Source of the DNA: CAYUUP01 sp964447925
Lineage (GTDB): Bacteria; Bacillota; Clostridia; Oscillospirales; Oscillospiraceae
DNA length: 29,872 nt
NCBI GenBank assembly: GCA_964447925.1
Contig: CAYUUP010000008.1
Span: forward strand, 1 to 29,872
Reading direction: 5' to 3'
Shown: positions 1 through 7,466 of the stretch, in pieces
Position numbering within the stretch: the first letter of the stretch is position 1
Layout of the letters: each line of letters begins with the position of its first letter
Program-made: the position numbers and the translations under genes
Notes under the pieces: generated by a model
Databases searched by the model: none
Told to the model about the DNA's origin: nothing
Seen by the model: the letters and a program-made list of their open reading frames with translations, nothing else

Positions 1-343
1 TATAGGGTTCGGCAATAGCCCGCATCTCGATGGCGGTCTGAACCCGGACCTCCACGCCCTTTTGCTCCAATGTGTCTGCCACGGCCAAGCTGTTGATGGT
101 AGTGGCCAGCATACCCATGTGGTCGGCTCGGACACGAACCATATTGTCTCCGCCGTCCTTGACACCCCTCCAGAAATTGCCGCCTCCGACAACCACGCCC
201 ACCTGCACGCCGGCGTCCACGCACGCTTTAATCGCATCGCAAACCCTGCCGATGACCTGGAAGTCCAGACCTCGCTTTTGGTGCCCCGCCAGGGCCTCAC
301 CGCTGATTTTCAGCAGAACCCGTTTATATTTGGGTGTATCCAT
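1..343 (-). CDS. pyrH: UMP kinase, N-terminal part (cut by window edge)
   Basis: UMP kinase phosphorylates UMP to UDP with ATP in pyrimidine nucleotide synthesis; it is a cytosolic hexamer of the amino-acid-kinase fold. Only the first 114 codons are present and the reading frame runs off the left edge. The start of the protein, MDTPKYKRVLLKISGEAL, contains the family's KISGEAL phosphate-binding loop, and a second glycine-rich motif, GGGNFWRG, follows near residue 60. The ATG at 341-343 is preceded by a GAGGGG ribosome binding site about 10 nt upstream. Its upstream neighbour on the same strand is the EF-G paralogue, but a strong hairpin at 558-591 separates them, so pyrH probably has its own promoter in 344-557. 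I found no convincing -35/-10 pair there. The assignment is secure; only the C-terminal half is unseen. Confidence 0.95.
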   Translation of the reverse strand, partial: MDTPKYKRVLLKISGEALAGHQKRGLDFQVIGRVCDAIKACVDAGVQVGVVVGGGNFWRGVKDGGDNMVRVRADHMGMLATTINSLAVADTLEQKGVEVRVQTAIEMRAIAEPY

Positions 344-557
344 GGGTAAAATCCCCCTCATTTGTAATCTGGTCCGATATGCGGCCCGTGTCTCTCCTAT
401 TTTAATACATTTTTGCCAGCTTGCCTAGGGGGTAAAGCAAATTTTTTGCCGCCACACAAGAAAGTTTACATCTTGCTTGCTGGCGAAGAGGGGCATTTTC
501 CCGGAGACACAGCAAAACAGGCTGTCCCGCTACCGGAAAATCTCCATACAGAGCAGT

Positions 558-591
558 AAAGCCCCGGCAGGCCGCTGCCTGCCGGGGCTTT
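558..591. terminator. strong hairpin terminator after the EF-G paralogue gene
   Basis: A perfect 15-bp inverted repeat (558-572 pairing with 577-591) encloses a 4-nt loop. The stem is GC-rich with A/T ends (AAAGCCCC...GGGGCTTT). It lies 35 bp beyond the stop codon of the leftward EF-G-like gene. The T-run on the minus-strand side is short, so it is a good but not ideal intrinsic terminator. The rest of the 344-625 gap holds the pyrH leader and no convincing gene. Confidence 0.8.
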
Positions 592-625
592 GTCATTTCC
601 CAATTCGGATGGAGGTTGGAGTCCC

Positions 626-2695
626 TTACGCCTCCGCCAGAGCCTTGGCCTCCTCAATGGCCTTTGCCTGGGCATTGGGGGGGCATTCCTCGTAGCGGAC
701 AAATTCAAAGACGAAGGAGCCACGGCTCTGGGTCATGGCCCGGAGGTCAATGGCATAGGAGGTCATTTCCGCCATGGGAACCTCCGCCTCAATAACCTGG
801 TCACCATCGCCGGTCGGGTTCATGCCCATGACCCGGCCCCGGCGCTTATTCAGATCACCGATGATATCGCCCATATAGCTATCCGGCACCGTCACCTGGA
901 GAGTACCCACCGGCTCCAGCAGGACGGGGTTGGCCTCGGGCAGGGCGGCCTTGTAAGCCAGCTGAGCAGCAGTCTTGAAAGCGATTTCAGAGGAATCCAC
1001 CGGGTGATAGGATCCATCATACAGCACAGCCCGGAGATTTACCACAGGATAGCCCGCCAGTACGCCATGAACGCAGGCCTCCCGGAGTCCCTTCTCCACT
1101 GCCGGGAAGAAGTTCTTGGGTACCTTGCCGCCTACAACCTCCTCGGCAAATTCCAGCTCCTGCTGTTCGCCCGGCTCAAAGCGAATCCACACATCACCAT
1201 ACTGGCCGGAGCCGCCGGTCTGCTTCTTATGCTTGCCCTGCTTGGCCACGGTCTTGCGAATCTTCTCCCGATAGGCCACGCGGGGGGCGTCCAACTGGGT
1301 CTCAACACCAAAGCGGGACTTCAGCTTGGACACCAGCACATCAATCTGGATGTCACCAGCAGCATTGATGACCACCTGATGAGTCTCGGCATTGTTGGTG
1401 ACGGTGAAGGTGGGATCTTCCTCATTCAGACGGCTTAAGCCGCTGGATACCTTGTCCTCCTGTCCCCGCTTGACGGGGGCGATGGCCTTGGAATAGCAAG
1501 GAGACGCAAAGGCAATGGGATCCAGCTTCACCACATTCCGGGGGTCACAAAGGGTGTCGTTGGTCTTCAGCTTATCCATCTTGCCGATGGCGCCGATATC
1601 GCCGCAGGTCAGCTCCTTGACCTCCTCGGTCTTCTTGCCCCGGATGGTATAGAGACGGCCCAGCTTCTCGCTGCTGCCGGTGGTGGCGTTCACCATAGTC
1701 ATATCCGGGGTGATGTTGCCAGAAACCACCTTGACCACGGAATACTTGCCATACTGGTCAGCGATGGTCTTAAAGACAAAGGCGGCAGGAACCGCACCGG
1801 GGGCGATGGCAAACTGCTTGGGCTGGCCGTCATCACCGACGCCGGCCAGGGGCGCGGATTCAATGGGGTGGGGCAGCAGGTCGATTATGCCGTTCATCAG
1901 GGCAATGGTACCCAGCCCTTCAATGGCGGATCCGCAGAAGACGGGAACCACGCTGAGATCCTGGATGCCTGCCCGAAGGCCCTGCACCATCTCGGCATAG
2001 GTAAACTCCTCACCGTCGAAATACCTGTCCATGAATTCCTCGCTGGTTTCGGCCACGGACTCCTTCAGCGCCTCATACTGTTCCTCTACCACATCGGTCT
2101 TGTCATCGGGGATGGGGATCTCCACCCGCTTGCCGTTCTCAAAGGTATAGGCCCGCTTGTTCAGTACGTCCACGATGCCAGTGACTACCTTATTAGAATC
2201 CCAGATGGGGATAATCAGCGGGGCGATGCCCTTTCCAAACTTCTCCCGCAGAGCGGCCAAAGCCGCAGTGAAGTCGATGTTCTCCTCATCAGTCTTGGAA
2301 ATATAGATCATCCGAGGAAGCCTGTACTCCTCCAGCAGCTTCCAGCCCCGCTCGGTACCCACGGACATACCGCCTTTGGCAGAGCAGACCAGAATACCTG
2401 CCTCGCAAACCTGGAGGGCTGCCCGTACCTCGCCGTTGAAATCGAAGTTGCCCGGGGTGTCCAGCAAGTTAATCTTATTGCCCTGATACTCCACCGGCGC
2501 AATAGCCGTGGTGATGGTGGTCTGGCGGCGGACCTCCTCCGGGTCATAGTCGCAGACAGTATTGCCATCGGCAGTTTTGCCCATGCGGTCGATGGCCCCG
2601 GTCAGGCACAGCATACTCTCCGCCAGAGTAGTCTTGCCGTTGCCGGCATGTCCCAGCAGACAGACATTTCGGATGTTTTGCGCGGAATAACTCAT
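626..2695 (-). CDS. elongation factor G paralogue (EF-G-like translational GTPase)
   Basis: This 689-residue protein has the full EF-G domain layout: an N-terminal GTPase domain, a beta-barrel domain II, and domains III-V, ending with the typical PxxYMGDIIGDLNKRRG stretch. Canonical EF-G drives tRNA-mRNA translocation and ribosome recycling. The P-loop GHAGNGKT (15-22) is intact. The G3 motif reads DTPGNFDF (79-86), with Asn83 where EF-G has the GTPase-activating His. The G4 motif reads SKTD (133-136) instead of NKxD. Such changes are typical of the second EF-G-like family found in Clostridia and other phyla, so this is probably not the main housekeeping EF-G, which normally sits with rpsL/rpsG. 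I chose the ATG at 2693-2695 because AGGAGG lies just upstream and the conserved N-terminus begins there; upstream in-frame codons overlap the leader. It has its own promoter (2750-2778) and terminator (558-591). The precise role of this paralogue is unknown. Confidence 0.9.
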   Translation of the reverse strand: MSYSAQNIRNVCLLGHAGNGKTTLAESMLCLTGAIDRMGKTADGNTVCDYDPEEVRRQTTITTAIAPVEYQGNKINLLDTPGNFDFNGEVRAALQVCEAGILVCSAKGGMSVGTERGWKLLEEYRLPRMIYISKTDEENIDFTAALAALREKFGKGIAPLIIPIWDSNKVVTGIVDVLNKRAYTFENGKRVEIPIPDDKTDVVEEQYEALKESVAETSEEFMDRYFDGEEFTYAEMVQGLRAGIQDLSVVPVFCGSAIEGLGTIALMNGIIDLLPHPIESAPLAGVGDDGQPKQFAIAPGAVPAAFVFKTIADQYGKYSVVKVVSGNITPDMTMVNATTGSSEKLGRLYTIRGKKTEEVKELTCGDIGAIGKMDKLKTNDTLCDPRNVVKLDPIAFASPCYSKAIAPVKRGQEDKVSSGLSRLNEEDPTFTVTNNAETHQVVINAAGDIQIDVLVSKLKSRFGVETQLDAPRVAYREKIRKTVAKQGKHKKQTGGSGQYGDVWIRFEPGEQQELEFAEEVVGGKVPKNFFPAVEKGLREACVHGVLAGYPVVNLRAVLYDGSYHPVDSSEIAFKTAAQLAYKAALPEANPVLLEPVGTLQVTVPDSYMGDIIGDLNKRRGRVMGMNPTGDGDQVIEAEVPMAEMTSYAIDLRAMTQSRGSFVFEFVRYEECPPNAQAKAIEEAKALAEA

Positions 2696-2749
2696 GGCAT
2701 GATCCTCCTGTATGTAAGTTATGTGAGTTTTTTCAAATCTCCATTGGTC

Positions 2750-2778
2750 ATTATATCTCAAAACAAGAAAAAACACAA
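2750..2778 (-). promoter_or_regulatory. sigma-A promoter of the EF-G paralogue
   Basis: Read on the minus strand, TTGTGT (2773-2778) and a perfect TATAAT (2750-2755) are separated by 17 bp. The start codon lies about 55 bp downstream, with AGGAGG before it. Confidence 0.75.
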
Positions 2779-2807
2779 CAACTATTTTCCCAAAATTCTA
2801 AAAAGCG

Positions 2808-2833
2808 AAAAAGGGCTGCCCAATGGCAGTCCT
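2808..2833 (-). terminator. intrinsic terminator of the modABC operon
   Basis: On the minus strand, AGGACTGCC and GGCAGCCCT form a 9-position stem with one A-C mismatch and a 4-nt loop, followed directly by TTTTT. It lies 18 bp after the modC stop codon, as expected for an operon-end terminator. Confidence 0.8.
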
Positions 2834-2850
2834 TCTCCTGGTTTTCCAAG

Positions 2851-3903
2851 CTATTTACGCAGCAGCATTAGCTTTTCCTTTGGCAGACGGATAAACCACT
2901 GCTCTGGCAGAGCAGCGTACTGCTCCCGTGTGATCTCCCACCGGAGGGGTATTGTGTCCTCTCCCGCCTCCCGAGGCCGGAGCATCAGGATGTAGTTGAA
3001 GCTGTCTGCGATGGTCTGCACAACCTGGCAGGGGAAGGTGTTCTCCCCCGGCTGTGTGACGCACTCCATGTCGTGGGAGCGGATGCCCACCGCATCCACC
3101 GGGCCGCAGCCCTCCGGCAGAGTCAGGGTAATGCCCCATTCAGGGGCAGCGGCTCTCGCCCCCTTCGCTCGGACAGCGGCAATATTTTTACAGCCGGTGA
3201 GCCGGGCTGCGGTGACAGTGCCGGGATTATGGAAAACCTCCCACCGCTCCCCTAGCATGTCAATACCGCCCGGATGGTAGACCGCCACACGGTTGCTCAG
3301 GCGGAAGGCCTCGTCCCGATCGTGGGTCACAAGCAGCGTCGTGCCGGGGAAGCCCTGGATAGTTTCCCGCACCACCTGTTCCATCTCCCACCGCAGGGCG
3401 GCATCCAGAGCAGAGAACGGCTCATCCAGCAGGAGCAGGTCGGGCTTGGAGGCCAGAATGCGGGCCAAGGACACCCGCTGCTGCTGGCCGCCGGAGAGCT
3501 GGGAGGGATAATGCTTCTCCAGCCCGTCAAGGTGGAGGCGGTGGATGTATTCATCCACGGCGGCACGGCGCTCCACTCTGCTCTTTCCCTTCTCCCGCTC
3601 CATGCCGGCGAGAATATTCTGCACCACCGTCATATTAGGAAAGAGGGCGTAATTCTGGAAGAGATAACCCACCCGGCGCTTCTGGGGCTTCAGGTCAATC
3701 TTATTCCTGCTGTCAAAGACGGTTGTGCCGTTGATGCGGATAAAGCCCTCGTCTGGGCGCACGATGCCGGCGATGCACCGCAGGGTCATACTCTTGCCGC
3801 AGCCGGAGTCCCCCAGCAGTGCCAGGACCTCATTCTCCGCCGCGAAAGACACATCCAAGGTAAAGTCCCCCAGGGTCTTTTTTACTTGCAGCTCAATAGA
3901 CAC
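2851..3903 (-). CDS. modC: molybdate ABC transporter ATP-binding protein
   Basis: This is the cytosolic ATPase that powers molybdate uptake with ModB and ModA. The N-terminal ABC domain has Walker A GDSGCGKS, the signature LSGGQQQR, Walker B LLLLDEPFSALD and the switch His in VTHD. A C-terminal TOBE/Mop-like region of about 110 residues, a possible oxyanion-sensing part, follows. An in-frame GTG at 3925-3927 exists, but I prefer the GTG at 3901-3903 (VSIELQVKK), because GAGGGG sits 6 nt before it and the family starts there; this gives 350 residues. modB lies immediately upstream with a gap of about 33 bp, so the genes are co-transcribed. A tungstate or sulfate importer of the same family is possible, but the ModA sequence favours molybdate. 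Molybdenum would supply formate dehydrogenase-type or hydroxylase enzymes, none of which is in the window. Confidence 0.9.
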   Translation of the reverse strand: MSIELQVKKTLGDFTLDVSFAAENEVLALLGDSGCGKSMTLRCIAGIVRPDEGFIRINGTTVFDSRNKIDLKPQKRRVGYLFQNYALFPNMTVVQNILAGMEREKGKSRVERRAAVDEYIHRLHLDGLEKHYPSQLSGGQQQRVSLARILASKPDLLLLDEPFSALDAALRWEMEQVVRETIQGFPGTTLLVTHDRDEAFRLSNRVAVYHPGGIDMLGERWEVFHNPGTVTAARLTGCKNIAAVRAKGARAAAPEWGITLTLPEGCGPVDAVGIRSHDMECVTQPGENTFPCQVVQTIADSFNYILMLRPREAGEDTIPLRWEITREQYAALPEQWFIRLPKEKLMLLRK

Positions 3904-3936
3904 AGGCCACCCCTCTTTTCTCTGCACACTTCCCGT

Positions 3937-4641
3937 TCACCATCTGCGGATGTACTTATTCCCCCGGCTGGACACCAGATTCATCAGGGTCAGCACCACC
4001 AAGGCAACGAGCATCATGATGATGCACCAAATACCCGCCGTCAGGTAATCCCCGTCCTTGATGACATAGGCGATGCGCTGGGAGATGGTACCCGTCTTGC
4101 CGGCGATATTTCCCGCCAACATGGAGGTAGCTCCATATTCTCCCAATGCCCGGGCAAAGGTCAGCACAGTGCCGGAGGCCACCCCCGGCCCCGCCGCTGG
4201 AATCACCACCCGCCAGAAGATCTTTATCTCATTCATGCCCAAGGTGCGGGCAGCATAAATCAGGTTGACATCCACCTGCTCAAAGGCCGCCCGGGCATTG
4301 CGGTACATCAGCGGGAAGGCGATGACCGATGCGGCGATAATGCAGCCCAGCCAGGTCTGCACCACCTTGATGCCCAGCTCATTATAGAGGAAGGAGCCGA
4401 CGGGCCGCTTCAGGGAAAAGAGCAGCAGCAGGAAGAAGCCCGCCACCGTGGGCGCCAGGATCATGGGCAGCGTCAGAATGCCATCCACCAACGCCTTCAC
4501 CCTGGTTGGCAGTTTGATGACCTGACGGGCGGCCCAAATGCCCAGAAAAAAGCAGATGGCTGTGGCCACCACCCCGGTCTTGAAGGATATCCAGAAGGGA
4601 CTCCAGTCAAATTTTGCAATGATGGAAATGATTTGGCTCAT
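3937..4641 (-). CDS. modB: molybdate ABC transporter permease
   Basis: This 234-residue inner-membrane permease has about five to six hydrophobic segments and a well-formed EAA loop near residues 165-185 (ARALGEYGATSMLAGN), which docks on ModC. It forms the transmembrane channel of the molybdate importer. I chose the ATG at 4639-4641 (MSQIISIIAKFD) because AGAGGGG lies about 9 nt upstream; an in-frame start further upstream would add 24 residues with no membrane character. It sits between modA (ending at 4751) and modC, in the usual modABC order. Confidence 0.92.
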   Translation of the reverse strand: MSQIISIIAKFDWSPFWISFKTGVVATAICFFLGIWAARQVIKLPTRVKALVDGILTLPMILAPTVAGFFLLLLFSLKRPVGSFLYNELGIKVVQTWLGCIIAASVIAFPLMYRNARAAFEQVDVNLIYAARTLGMNEIKIFWRVVIPAAGPGVASGTVLTFARALGEYGATSMLAGNIAGKTGTISQRIAYVIKDGDYLTAGIWCIIMMLVALVVLTLMNLVSSRGNKYIRRW

Positions 4642-4750
4642 GCCTACATCCCCTCTCTTCTGTGGAATTATCCTAGCTGGAGACGCCTGCCGCCGGAAAG
4701 GGGCAGCAGGCATCTCCGCTCACTTTATCATATACTTACAAAAATCGCAA

Positions 4751-5689
4751 TTACCTGACGATGAAGCAATACTCCTCAAAGACAGACAGAGCCTCGTCGG
4801 TCTGGAGGAAAGCCAGGAAGTCTTCAGTGGCGGCCAGCTCAGCCTCGTCAGCCTCACCATTGGTGATTTGGCAGACAGGATAGGTAATCTCGCCGGTGTA
4901 CTCGCCATCCTTGTCCATAACGATAATGGTCAAGTCATCCTTCACGCTGTAGTAATCTGTGTAGTAGCAGGTGCCGATCTCGTTGGAGTGTTCGGCCACA
5001 GCGGCGGTGGCGGCGGACACGTTGGCGCACTCGTTGATTTCCAGCCCACCCAGAGCGGCAGAGACATCATCGGTGGTATAGTCGGCCGGGGAGTCCGTCT
5101 CATCCAGCAGTCCCAGCTTCACCAGCAGGGTGCGGGTATACTTGCCTACAGGGACGGTGCCATCGCATAGGGCCATGCTAGCGGCATCACCCATATTGTC
5201 CCAGCCGGTGACGGCAGTGCCGGAATCATTGTAGGTGACCAGGCACAGGGCATTGCCCAGCAGATCAACGCGGGAACCTTCAACCACCAGGCCCTCTTCC
5301 TCCAGGGCACTGACGTTGGAGGTCGCGGCGGAGAAGAAGATATCAATGCCTGTGCCATTAGCCTCTTCAATTTGGCTCTGCAGGGTACCGGAGGAATCGT
5401 AGCTGCCCACAACCTTGACATTGGGCTGGCTTTCGTTATACAGCGCAATCAGTTTCTCCTCAAAGGCATTCTGCATGGAGGCGGCGGCATAGAGGTAGAT
5501 GGTAGTCTCGGCCAGCACATCTGCGTCCCCACCCTCCTCAGTTCCACCGGACTCAGTCTCCGGGATTTCGCTCTCCTCGGATTCAGTCTCAGTATCGCTG
5601 CTGCTGTTAGAGTTGGAGCCGCAGGCAGCCAGCGCAAACACCAGCGCTGCAGCCAGCAGCAATGCCATTAGGCGTTTCAGGTTCTTCAT
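4751..5689 (-). CDS. modA: molybdate-binding lipoprotein of ABC importer
   Basis: This 312-residue extracellular solute-binding protein has a lipoprotein signal peptide with the lipobox LAAC (Cys at residue 23). A Ser/Glu/Thr-rich linker of about 35 residues then tethers the globular domain to the membrane. The domain begins TTIYLYAAASMQNAF, the ModA N-terminal motif that contributes oxyanion-binding Ser residues. A later stretch, SAATSNVSALEEEGLV, matches the family's second binding loop. AAGGAGA precedes the ATG at 5687-5689. It is the first gene of the modABC operon, transcribed from the consensus promoter at 5757-5785. No ModE gene is in the window. Tungstate (TupA/WtpA) or sulfate binding is the main alternative. 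Confidence 0.92.
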   Translation of the reverse strand: MKNLKRLMALLLAAALVFALAACGSNSNSSSDTETESEESEIPETESGGTEEGGDADVLAETTIYLYAAASMQNAFEEKLIALYNESQPNVKVVGSYDSSGTLQSQIEEANGTGIDIFFSAATSNVSALEEEGLVVEGSRVDLLGNALCLVTYNDSGTAVTGWDNMGDAASMALCDGTVPVGKYTRTLLVKLGLLDETDSPADYTTDDVSAALGGLEINECANVSAATAAVAEHSNEIGTCYYTDYYSVKDDLTIIVMDKDGEYTGEITYPVCQITNGEADEAELAATEDFLAFLQTDEALSVFEEYCFIVR

Positions 5690-5703
5690 AGCGACAAGTC
5701 TCC

Positions 5704-5743
5704 TTTTGTTTTGAACTGTTTTGATTTGTTTTGTTCGGTTTCG
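5704..5743 (-). repeat. four 10-bp tandem units in the modA leader
   Basis: Four consecutive 10-bp units lie between the modA promoter and its ribosome binding site. On the plus strand, GTTTTG occurs at 5708, 5718 and 5728, and the variant GTTTCG at 5738, spaced by exactly 10 bp. On the transcript strand the core is CAAAAC. The spacing is one helical turn, so the units would present the same face of the DNA. They could be a phased operator, an RNA-binding array or simple A-rich leader drift; the function is unknown. Confidence 0.7.
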
Positions 5744-5756
5744 TCCGCAATTAAAG

Positions 5757-5785
5757 ATTATATATCATGAGGCACTGTTTGTCAA
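5757..5785 (-). promoter_or_regulatory. modA: consensus sigma-A promoter of modABC
   Basis: On the minus strand, a perfect TTGACA (5780-5785) and a perfect TATAAT (5757-5762) are separated by 17 bp. A fully consensus promoter in front of an uptake operon suggests that expression is limited by a repressor or by leader control rather than by weak initiation. Confidence 0.88.
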
Positions 5786-5866
5786 ATTTTATTTAACAAA
5801 ATAATGCTCTGCTTCAGACAACGTATTGTTGTTACCATATCTGACATATTTCCCGTTTGGCGGGAG

Positions 5867-5895
5867 TTGACATCGCCGGGAAAGAATGGTACACT
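5867..5895 (+). promoter_or_regulatory. sigma-A promoter of the ClC transporter gene
   Basis: TTGACA (5867-5872), a 17-bp spacer and TACACT (5890-5895). The predicted transcription start near 5902 is downstream of the ATG at 5886, so that ATG cannot be the translation start. Confidence 0.78.
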
Positions 5896-5966
5896 TTTTT
5901 ATAGATTGCGTTTGTTCGGAATCTGATAAAATGCGGGTATTCTCTCCAAAAAGCCTGCGGGGGAAC

Positions 5967-7307
5967 ATGGGAGACGTGAAAGCGATGGACGGGAAAAACT
6001 GGCGGGAAGGCTGGGAAGTGGCACAGCTGTGCTGCGGCGCCTTTTTGAAGTGGATTTTGCTGGCGCTGCTACTGGGAGGCGTCACTGGTGTACTTGGGGC
6101 AGCTTTCCACCATGCTCTGGATTGGGCCACTGTTTTCCGCCAGGATCACGGCTGGATGATATTTCTGCTGCCAATTGCCGGACTCGCGATTGTTGCCTCC
6201 TACCATGTCACCGGTATGGCGGATGACCGGGGGACAGAATTTGTACTGGCTTCCGTCCGGGAGGGGCGGACGCTGCGTATCCGCACAGTCCCCCTGATCT
6301 TCCTGGGTACCATAATGACCCACCTCACCGGCGGCTCCGCCGGGCGGGAGGGAGCTGCCCTCCAGATTGGAGGCTGCATGGGCAGCTTCTTGGGCAAGGC
6401 CCTCCGGTTGGACAAGCTGGATCAGCGGGTTATCACCATGTGCGGCATGGCCGGGGGCTTCTCTGCCCTCTTTGGCACCCCGCTGACCGCCGCTGTCTTC
6501 TCCATGGAGACGGAAAGTATCGGCGTGATGTATTACGCCGCCCTGGTTCCCTGTGTTCTCTGCGCTCTTTGTGCCACTCTGGTTTCCCAGGCCTTGGGCG
6601 GTGGGGTGACCGCCTTTGCCCTGTCCGATGTACCCAGCCTGGGGGGGCTTACCTTACTGCAGGCTGCCCTGCTGGGTGTACTGTGCGCCCTAGCCGCCAA
6701 TCTCTTCTGCCGCACCATGGAGGGCGCCCGGCGGCTCTATGACCGATTCACCCCAAATCCCTGGCTCCGGGTCACCGCAGGCGGTGCCGTTATCGTTCTG
6801 CTGACCCTCATCTTCGGCACCGACTACAACGGCGCGGGCATGGAATCCATCACCGCCGCCCTGTCCGGCCAGACGGAGCCTGCGGCCTTTGCCCTAAAAA
6901 TGGTCTTCACCGCCCTGACCCTGGCAGCGGGCTTCAAAGGGGGGGAAATCGTTCCCACCCTGTTTATCGGAGCCACCCTGGGCTGTACCGTCTCCCCCCT
7001 GATGGGGTTGGATGGGGGCTTTGGGGCGGCAGTCGGGATGGTGGCCGTTTTCTGCGGTGTCACCAACGCCCCGCTGACCTCCATTCTGCTGGGCTACGAA
7101 CTATTCGGCGGGGCCGGCGTTGGTCTTATGGCCCTGGCCTGCGCCGTCTCCTATATGCTCTCCGGCTACAGCGGGCTTTACCATGAGCAGAAGATCATGT
7201 ATTCCAAAATCAAGCCCCATCTGGTAGATCTGAAGGCAGGGGAACACCCCCACCTGAAGGACATCCCAAAGCCTGACACAGTTCACTCCGACACAGAAAA
7301 TTCATAA
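5967..7307 (+). CDS. ClC-family anion transporter, CLC-F (fluoride) like
   Basis: This polytopic membrane protein (446 residues from the chosen start) belongs to the ClC family of anion channels and H+ antiporters. It has the gating-glutamate motif GGSAGREGAALQIGG (Glu128), the glycine-rich GFKGGEIVPTLFIGATLG, and NAPLTSILLGYELFGG. These variants resemble the fluoride-exporting CLC-F branch more than classical chloride ClC proteins, which have GREGP and GIFxP. No CBS domains follow, and the short C-terminal tail is hydrophilic. The start is uncertain: the promoter at 5867-5895 excludes the ATG at 5886, and the ATGs at 5931, 5967 and 5985 remain. I chose 5967 for its G-rich upstream sequence. 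It appears monocistronic. I saw no fluoride riboswitch in its leader, so the substrate remains inferred. Confidence 0.85.
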   Translation: MGDVKAMDGKNWREGWEVAQLCCGAFLKWILLALLLGGVTGVLGAAFHHALDWATVFRQDHGWMIFLLPIAGLAIVASYHVTGMADDRGTEFVLASVREGRTLRIRTVPLIFLGTIMTHLTGGSAGREGAALQIGGCMGSFLGKALRLDKLDQRVITMCGMAGGFSALFGTPLTAAVFSMETESIGVMYYAALVPCVLCALCATLVSQALGGGVTAFALSDVPSLGGLTLLQAALLGVLCALAANLFCRTMEGARRLYDRFTPNPWLRVTAGGAVIVLLTLIFGTDYNGAGMESITAALSGQTEPAAFALKMVFTALTLAAGFKGGEIVPTLFIGATLGCTVSPLMGLDGGFGAAVGMVAVFCGVTNAPLTSILLGYELFGGAGVGLMALACAVSYMLSGYSGLYHEQKIMYSKIKPHLVDLKAGEHPHLKDIPKPDTVHSDTENS

Positions 7308-7466
7308 AAAGCAGCAAAAAAACAATAGGCATTTCCGCGATTTTATGTTACACTATATTTTAGGCTGGGGTATGTGGCTTTGCTGCCCGCCGTTTCTATT
7401 CAGCCTTGTGCCATGCCCCCTGCAGTCAAACGGGGATCAACCCCTGGAGAGAAAGGACGTGACCCG

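Noticed and set aside
402..596. Small minus-strand open frame between the EF-G paralogue and pyrH
   Set aside because: It runs through the terminator hairpin, lacks a clear ribosome binding site and has no recognisable features.
590..1438. Long open frame on the plus strand opposite the EF-G paralogue
   Set aside because: It is antisense to a clearly conserved GTPase gene, shows no family motif and arises from GC-rich codon use.
3274..4758. Long plus-strand open frame across modC and modB
   Set aside because: It covers two conserved ABC-transporter genes on the other strand and its His/Gln-rich translation is typical of antisense frames.
5896..5966. Possible fluoride riboswitch before the ClC gene
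   Set aside because: The leader is short and I could not find the conserved pairing and bases of the crcB motif.
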